DNA of 64,000 nucleotides from Cunninghamia lanceolata (Eukaryota > Streptophyta > Pinopsida > Cupressales > Cupressaceae). Each line of letters starts with the position of its first letter. Within the stretch, counting starts at the first letter, position 1. Below the pieces are notes generated by a model. It did not search any database. It had not been told where the DNA came from and saw nothing but the letters and a program-made list of their open reading frames with translations. Of this stretch, positions 56,817-64,000 are shown piece by piece. Both the position numbers and the translations under genes were made by a program. The stretch lies in contig BSBN01000254.1 in the NCBI GenBank assembly GCA_027924645.1, forward strand, positions 16,624,501-16,688,500, read 5' to 3'.

Positions 56817-56838
56817 TGGCATGCCCAGTGGGACCCAC
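56817..56838 (+). promoter_or_regulatory. Primer-binding site of the Tat-like element
   Basis: TGGCATGCCCAGTGGGACC, a form of the TGGCACGCCCAGTGGGACC site seen next to LTRs of many plant gypsy elements. The priming tRNA is not assigned. Confidence 0.65.
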
Positions 56839-59800
56839 AAGGTCTCAATCTAACATCTTGTGTGAGCTTTTGTTGTGATCAGATGTGTTTTTACAGGTTT
56901 AGCATTATCTCCCTACGTAGTGATGCCATTTAACCTGTATTTTGGTGCTATTTGCTAACTATAGTGGCACCTTCTAGAAATGACATTTCTTGTCCATTTT
57001 GATTCACCTCTTGCTTGTTGTTTGATTTTCTTGACATTTGCTATGTTGATTCCTCTTTGTTTTTGCAGGGTTTATTTAGGTAGAAGGGGATGCCATGCTA
57101 AAATCTCTTTAAGAATCAAACATACACTCTTGTTTTCATCTTGTTTTAGTTTTCACTCACTAGGTTATTTTAGTGCTATATGTTGTCTTCTGGATACCTA
57201 ACAAGACTAACAAGACCCCTCTTATGCAGTCTAACCCCCTATTTGGTTGAAAGAACTTGTGTTTTGCAGCCCTGACCATTTTAACCCCATATCAGTGCCA
57301 TTGGCACCTAGGGTGGTGCCATATTCCATAGTCGACTAGACCATTCAAACTCACATGTAGTGGTGCTTTGTTTCATGTATGTTAGCACCATCTTAAATTG
57401 TAGTGTTACTCTTGGTCTGTATTAGCGCAATCTATATTTTTGAGCACATTTTGTAGTATGGTGTAGCGCTATTTCTAGTTTTAGTACATTTTGTGGTCTG
57501 GTTTAGCACTATATTGTATTTGAGTGCTATATGTATGTATTTGTAGCGCTATTTTCTAAGGCAGTCAGGTTCTATCTCAGGTTCAGTCAGTAGCGCCATT
57601 GCAATCAACAGTGGCACCATTTTGGCTCTGTTTTAGTGGTATTTGCATAGGATAACCTCAGTTTCTATGCATGGATTTATTGTTGTTTGCAGGTCATCAT
57701 CATCTATCCAAGATCATTATTCTAAGACCACTAACCAATTTTTGCAAGGTTTTTTTATTAGACAAACAAACATTTCAATTGGTGCTTAAAAAAGACCCTT
57801 GCATGTTAGTATACAAAACATTTCAATTGGTGCACTAAAATTGATCAAACAAACAACAAACAAACATCTTCATTGGCGCTCATAAAAAGAATCTTTGTGT
57901 GCCTTAGCATAGAAAAAATTTGATTTTGGTGCTCTAAAATTAACAAGTGCTTGCCAAAAAATCTAGGAACATTTCAATTTTGGGCTTAAAACGAACAACA
58001 AATGTGCATCATAACTCATTGGTCTAAAAAGAACCACAAATTTATATTTTCACTCATCTAAGAAAGAAAACAATCAATTGTGGGTGAAGTGTTTTATGAT
58101 AGTGTTTGTGTTGTGAAAGTGTATGCTCTTCCCTCGCACCATTGGTGATCTTGGGAATCAAAAACTTCTCAAAACGCTTGCATAAATCACCCCAACATAA
58201 TTGAAGAGCTGAAAAATGAACCTTGTTTAGTGTGATCCAAGTCCAAAAATACATATGCTCTCCCCTCGCATTTTCGTATAAACTTGGGGATCAAAAGTAT
58301 TTTTGTGCTTGTGTTGCTTTTGTTGAACCTTTAGAGGGCCTGCCACCCCATTTTGAAAGGTAGGAGCGACCCAAGTGGCAACAAGCTAAAGTCAAGCTCT
58401 TTCGAGCTGCTATATAAAATAATGTGTTTGTGACGAAAGTCACAAGCAATAGGTGTTGTTGTGTCATACTGAAAACCAACATCCCCCAAAACCCTTTAAG
58501 GCACAACCCTTGAAGGCTGGGAGACTCCATAACAGAGAGTACTGCTGCCGCACATATGGCCACATGAATGAATGCAATTACTATGAACCATTGTTTTAGT
58601 AGCCCAAATCCTTCTATTTGTTGACGCAGAAGGGTAACCTTTGAAGTGGCCCCAATTCATGCAGTTCTTAGCTGAGGTAGTAGGGACAATCCTAAGGTTT
58701 GGTGGGGGGATGAGCCTTGGGAAACCTAGATCTTGGTATGCATCAGAAGTGAGTGCACTGTAATGGGGAGCCGGTGCTGCCAAGATCCTGGAGCTACCTA
58801 CTTTGAATAAGCGTAGCTAGGGGATTCAACAAATATTGTCCTATCCTTGCCTTAGGTTGTCCAAAGTGCTTGTTTAAAAATATTACATCTTGGCTATTGT
58901 ATGCTATTGTGCTTGAAGTGTTTTCAAAGACTTGCCAAGAAACAACAAAAAACCATTTGATCAAACTTCATACCCATAAAAATCTAAATTTGTCATCAAA
59001 ATCCATCTTTTTTAGAGCTTCAACCAACACTAACCTATTTTAGTGCTATCTCTATCTGTTTTGGCACCATTTCTCATAAGTAGTGGCACTATTTACATAC
59101 TAACCTACCTAAAACTTGGAAGAATTGTCTTGTGATCTTTAGCACCTGCCTATGCATTATCCATAATCACCTTCCCAAAAATCTATCAATACCCCATCCA
59201 TTTCGATCCAAAGTTTCCCAATCATACCTCCATTTTGACCTTAGAGAATTAATCATTATCATTATTGGACCTCTTGTTATACCATAATCCACTCATTTCC
59301 ATATCTCCTCATCCTCATTGATCTTTGCACACTTTTTGGACCAAACACACATCCTTTTACAAAATCATTCCTAAGCCCCTTTTGCTTCTTCCATTAAAAA
59401 TATATCCAAAATCTTCTAAACATCCATCAAAACCATCAACCAACATCCAAACTTCATCAATCCTTGAGCTAAAGCTAGATCTAGATTTTATCCTTTTCAT
59501 CATATTTTGCTTGAAAGGTCATTAGTCTACCTTTTAAGTAGAATAGTCATCCCTATTTTTGTAAGGTCATAAGCCTACCCCAAACCAAGAGAAACATCCA
59601 TTTGTGCAACACTTCAAAACTAGATCTTACTTTGTGCTCATTTGTTGACTTCCAAAATCCATTTTTATAAACATCATCCAAATCCCTCATACCAAACATC
59701 GAGTTCATCTAAGGTTTCATCCCCCTAAACTCAACAAATCTCTTCCATCAAATCATCCCCAAACAAACCTCATTTTATCCTCCATCATTTTGGTCCAAAT

Positions 59801-60052
59801 TTTTGTGAAAATCAATATCATCTTACCACCCTTAGGTTGACACTCTTTTGAGACTCATCTCTTAAAAGTGAAAATCTATCCAAACCACATCATAATTTCC
59901 TTCTACCTTTAGATTTATAAAAAACACACCCTCTTATCTAAATCAAATCACATTTCCTCACCACATCCTCTTTGGGTCCAACAAATCAATCCAAATTCTC
60001 TAAGGTCTCCACCTTTCATCCGCCTCAAAAACAAAATCACTTGCATGCCCAT
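56839..60052 (+). other. Long leader of the Tat-like element with scattered AGCGC(C/T) motifs
   Basis: No gene supported. Between about 57300 and 57640, and again near 57780-57900 and 59040-59100, words such as TAGCGCTAT, TAGCGCCATT and GGCGCTC recur with AGTGCTAT and GGCACCAT variants. The remainder is pyrimidine-rich with short chance frames on both strands (for example the minus-strand frames 58291-58783). Confidence 0.5.
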
Positions 60053-62200
60053 CACAAGATCTCAACACAAGACAAACCAAGAAATGGCTAACATTGGGCA
60101 CAACATGGTCCAAGGGATGTCTTAAACCAATGAAAACAATATACCCATTGGCCAACAAGTGTTTAATATATCCTCGGTCTTTCAAATCCTGTCATGTAAT
60201 CCCAATGAGAATCCCTTCCATTTCTTGCAACCACAACCACCACAACCACCCATCCAAAACACCCCCAACATCAACCAAATAGACCAAGATGTCCTAAGCT
60301 TTACATAAGACTCCGATAGCATGGATATGCTTGATAAAGTCCTAAGGTCGGATCCAAATAGATATCTTGACTATCTCCTCAAAATTGGTGCCCAACCACC
60401 CCACAACATGATATCATCCCAACCATCCACCTCTAACAACAATCCTACCACATCCTCTCAAACATCTACATCAAACACCCAACCTATCATCTCCCAAACT
60501 TCAAACCCGCTATATCTACCACCCCTACAACTTCTAATGTTACCACATCCACAATGCTCACTAACATATCAGTGGCATCGAATATCTCGAATCCCACCAT
60601 CTCTCAACCCATTGTCACCTCTGCCACCATAACAAACGTAACCACTTCCATCCCCCAAATTACCTTGGGTATCCAAAGTAACCCACACACATAAGTGTGA
60701 CCACAAGCGTACCTCAACTTAACTGTCAAACCATAGCCTAAATGAGACAATTCTTTTCACAACCGCCTCACAACACGACCAACCCATCCAACATCAATGC
60801 ATTCCATGCCAACCCATCTAATGTCAACTTGTATAATTTCACATTCGTACAAAATCTTAATTCATCATCAATGTAACATAATCCCAATCCTCAAATACCA
60901 CCCCATATGCTCCAACAAATCCACGATTATCAACAATATCTCACACAACTCAACCAAAAAACCACCCCACAATATCAACACACAATCCCACAAAATCAAA
61001 GCCTCATCCACCAAACTCAAACAAACCAACATCAAATCCCACCAAACCTCCAACATCTCATCAATCAACAAACCTATACCCCAGAACCACCACCAACCCC
61101 AGACCTAACAAGCATGGTACAAACTTTGATCCAAAAGGTAGACGATTTACAAACTGGGGGCAAGCGTAAACATTATTCTTTCGAGGATATTTGTCCCTAT
61201 CCATTTGATTGAACACTATACATGCCCCCTTTTCCCAAAAATTTTGAAACACCCAAATTTGACAAGTATAAGGGAAAGGGAGAACCTAGGGATCATCTTA
61301 GGGAGTTCTACCTTGCTTTCCTCGAAGTCTCAAACAATGACACATATCTAATGAGACTTTTCCCTAGGAGCCTTGCAGTCAAGCTACTAAATGGTTTACA
61401 CATTTTCTCCCGGGAATTAGGTCTTTCCTTGAGCTCGTGGAGAAATTTGTCAACCACTTCTACAATTTTGAACATGAAATATCCATGACAGACCTTTGCA
61501 ATACCAAACAAAAGAACAGAGAATCTTTCACTTCGTTCTTGCAAAGATGGAGAGCCTTAGAAAAAAAACTCCCTTGGCCAATTATCGAGAAGCAATTGGT
61601 CACCATGTTTGTGACTAATCTAAACCAAGAAATGGGGTTCCATCTACAAATCCTTTGTGTATCTACCTTTGAAAAAGTCATTGACAAGGGTACTACCGTT
61701 GAAAGAGCCCTTTTTGCCAAGGGTTCGATCAAGCTATATGACAACAATCTCTATAGCAACAACAACAACAACAAGGTTAACATAAACATCCCCAACTCAA
61801 ACAATAATAACACACAATCAAATGAGAAATCAAGCTTTTGTGGAAAGAACAAAAACACTCTCAACGACGGTGTCACCGATGTGAAGGTTGTCCAACATGT
61901 ACAAAACCAAGCACCCCCAAGAATATACACCACCAATGTAAATATGCCAAAAGGTCAACCTAAAAAAAACAAACCTCAGAGACAATTTACACCCCTAGGG
62001 GAACCAATCGAAGATATCCTCGATAGATGTCTAAAGAATGGTGTAATAACTCTCCCACCTGTCAAACCCCACCAAGAAAGTGAACTCAAAGCTGTGTGGT
62101 ACAATGAAAATGACTATTGTGACTACCACTACATTGTGGGACATAAAACATCTGATTGCATGAAATTAAAACATTGTATATAAGACCTTATCAAGCAAAA
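60053..62200 (+). pseudogene. Gag of the Tat-like element
   Basis: The N-terminal half (about 60053-61200) is rich in Pro, Gln, Asn, Ser and Thr with stops. The conserved core starts near 61234: FPKNFETPKFDKYKGKGEPR, DHLREFYLAFLEVSNNDTYL, MRLFPRSL; after a one-base shift near 61415 it continues LVEKFVNHFYNFEHEISMTD, LCNTKQK, ESFTSFLQRWRALEKKLPWP, FEKVIDKGTTVERALFAKGS. A zinc-finger-like CDYHYIVGHKTSDC (C-H-H-C) lies near 62120-62161. This matches the gag seen in Tat/Retand-type gypsy elements. Dead because of stops and the frameshift. Confidence 0.88.
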
Positions 62201-62246
62201 GAAAGTCAATCTTGAACAAGTCACCCAACCATCACCCAATGCCAAT

Positions 62247-63482
62247 TTGGGAGCTTACAAAGATCCACTACCTAATCACAACAAAGCCTCATCTTCTAAT
62301 CACGCCTACAACATCACCCCACCTCCCGCATCCTATGATTTTGTTGTAGGATGGATAGAACCATCATCCAACTATATCAACACCATCACCATTTGGGCTC
62401 AAGCACCTGATTGTGTTGTCACAACCCGTCGAGGCCGTGTATCCATCCGTACAGCTCCTATCGCTAATCAAATGCCTACACCCATGCCAAACCCTCAAAC
62501 CAATCATCCAGCCACTCACCCTTCACCTGCCAATAAGTACAACCTCCTAGATCATCTAGGAAAGACCCCTGCACAAATCTCTATCCTCAAACTCCTTCAC
62601 ATGTCACCTCTCCACAAAGAAGTCCTCGATAAGGCTCTCATGGAAACCCAAGTCCCCACCAACTTGAATGTGGATTTATTCCAAGCCATGGTGGGCCATA
62701 TTGCCTTGCCCCATCATCTTGCCTTCTCTGAAAAGGATCTTCCCACTTCCAAGAACTTACATAATGACACTTTACATATCGAAGTCCGCATCCATAAACA
62801 TATCATCAAAAGAGTCTTAATAGATGGTGGCTCTAGCCTAAACTTGTGCACTCTAAAATTATTAAAACATGTGGGATATTCAGATGTGATTGTTGACAAT
62901 AGTGAATGCATAACCATTAAAGTGTATGATGACACCGAAAGATTGTCTGAGGACACTATCAAACTCCCCATCCAAGTAGCGCAACAGATAATGGAAACAA
63001 AATGTCAGGTTCTTGATCTTGACCTCCCCTACAACATTCTTCTTGGCTGACCATGGATCCATGCCATGCAAGTTGTCCCCTCTACATTCCACCAATGTCT
63101 AAATCTCCCTCACAATGACACAGAAGTAAACATCTATGTCGACCCCTATCCCTTCTAGTACTACAATTTCTTGGAAGGACACGACCACACTTTCTGCCCA
63201 TACAACAAGGGTATCACAAAAACCACCTCTCAAGCAGACCCTACAACATCCACTGACATCGCTACCACCTCATCGCAAGAACCTCCACCACCTGAGGTCA
63301 AGATCAAGCTTAGTGACATGGGATGTGGAGAATATGACCTACATGGTACCTTCTGTGTAGGAACCTTACCTAATCCTAAGATGTTCGGTGCCCCAAAAGA
63401 AGAAGACATTAATACAATTGTCATCAAATGTAAACTATCACCCACCTTTGAGAAGAAGCACCTTCTTGATCAAGACATGATT
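62247..63482 (+). pseudogene. Protease region of the Tat-like polyprotein
   Basis: After a Pro/Asn-rich linker comes KYNLLDHLGKTPAQISILKL and MSPLHKEVLDKALM. The aspartic protease follows: RVLIDGGSSLNLCTLKLLKH (catalytic D-G-G in place of D-S/T-G, as in related Tat elements) and LDLDLPYNILLG, then a TGA at 63048, PWIHAMQVVPSTFHQCL, a stop near 63160, and DMGCGEYDLHGTFCVGTLPN. The frame ends where it runs into the telomere-like array. Confidence 0.85.
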
Positions 63483-63845
63483 GAACCCTCAACCCTCAAC
63501 CCTCAACCTTGAACACTATACCTTAAACCCTAATCTCTTATCCCTAAACCCTCAACCCTCAACCCTAATCCCTCAAGCCTAAACCCTATCCCTAAACCCT
63601 CAACCCTTAACCTTAAACCCTAATACCTTAATTCTAAACCCTAATCCCTCAACCCTAAACCCTAAACTCTATCCCTAAAGCCTCAACCCTCAACACTTAA
63701 ACCCTAAATCCTAAACCCTATCCGTAAACCCTCAACCCTCGACACTATACCTTAAACCCTAATCCCTCAACCCTTAAACCCTCAACCCTTAAACCCTAAA
63801 CCCTTTACCCTTAAACCCTAAACCTTTGAACCCTAAACCCTTATC
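63483..63845 (+). repeat. Second degenerate telomere-like heptamer array
   Basis: About 360 bp of CCCTCAA, CCCTAAA, CCCTAAT and CCCTTAA units in the same orientation as the 36669-41550 array. It starts directly inside the Tat-like polyprotein. Confidence 0.9.
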
Positions 63846-64000
63846 CAGCCCTCTCCTCTACTATCTGCCTCACCCCCATCTCTCCCCTATCTTTCTCACC
63901 CCTCTCTCCCTAGGTTGTAGGTCTCTTACTTGTATATCTCTTAGGGCTTTCTAGATATTCCTATTCCTCTCCACCTGTCTCCCTCCTCCTTACCCATATT
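63846..64000. other. Pyrimidine-rich sequence at window end
   Basis: Rich in CTCTCC and CCTAT words. No feature identified. Confidence 0.4.

Larger units (their letters stand above)
55709..63482 (+). mobile_element. Tat/Athila-like Ty3-gypsy element, 3' part lost at a telomere-like array
   Basis: 5' LTR 55709-56814 (TGTAGACACC to TCACA), PBS-like site from 56817, a long non-coding leader, gag (60053-62200), protease (62247-63060) and the start of the region before reverse transcriptase. At about 63483 it breaks into CCCTCAA heptamers. RT, integrase and 3' LTR are absent from the window. The possible left target copy is ATTCA (55704-55708). Confidence 0.85.

Noticed and set aside
58291..58783. 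Minus-strand genes in the Tat-like leader
   Set aside because: Overlapping short frames without motifs in a sequence that is non-coding in related elements.

Overview
This is plant nuclear DNA made almost entirely of nested, decayed transposable elements. I see no intact single-copy host gene. Chromovirus, Tat/Athila-like gag and copia-type LTRs, heptamer (TTTAGGG-type) telomere-like arrays, GT-AG introns and the extreme nesting suggest a large-genome seed plant, most likely a gymnosperm (inference; the species cannot be told).

Layout. 14-1560 (-): a decayed plant-mobile-domain gene with a recognisable intron. 3722-6246: a 2.5 kb non-autonomous LTR element with matching 1021-bp LTRs and a 5-bp target duplication. 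7406-13819 (-): two successive LTR-PBS-gag modules of an old gypsy-type family. 14399 to at least 55708: an old giant DNA element (GIANT-1). Its large exon is split at 15821/45614 by a 29.8 kb LTR retroelement (RT-X, target duplication AGTGA). RT-X itself carries (a) a chromovirus (16370-22276) and (b) a second, better preserved giant DNA element of the GIANT family (GIANT-2, 25290-42598, 17.3 kb, terminal inverted repeats, target duplication CATA). Distal GIANT-1 sequence also holds two solo LTRs (47861-48996 and 51991-54325, each with a perfect 5-bp target duplication). It is probably cut at 55709 by a Tat-like gypsy element, which is itself cut at 63483 by a degenerate telomere-like array.

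The GIANT family is the most novel thing here. It has a 31-bp inverted repeat starting GGGTAAGTGC and CG-rich palindromic subterminal repeats (core ATAACGCGAGCGCGTTAT). A plus-strand gene has a clean multi-exon structure with all visible introns in phase 0 and no function I recognise; minus-strand coding remnants are also present. GIANT-2 also carries a 4.5 kb field of AGGCGC motifs, a 2.85 kb satellite with an exact 359-bp period whose single-copy homologue survives in GIANT-1, and a 4.9 kb telomere-like heptamer array with higher-order repeats. RT-X is also odd: it has gag zinc knuckles and a long second ORF but no visible pol.

All assignments come from reading the sequence and its translations. 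No database search was possible.
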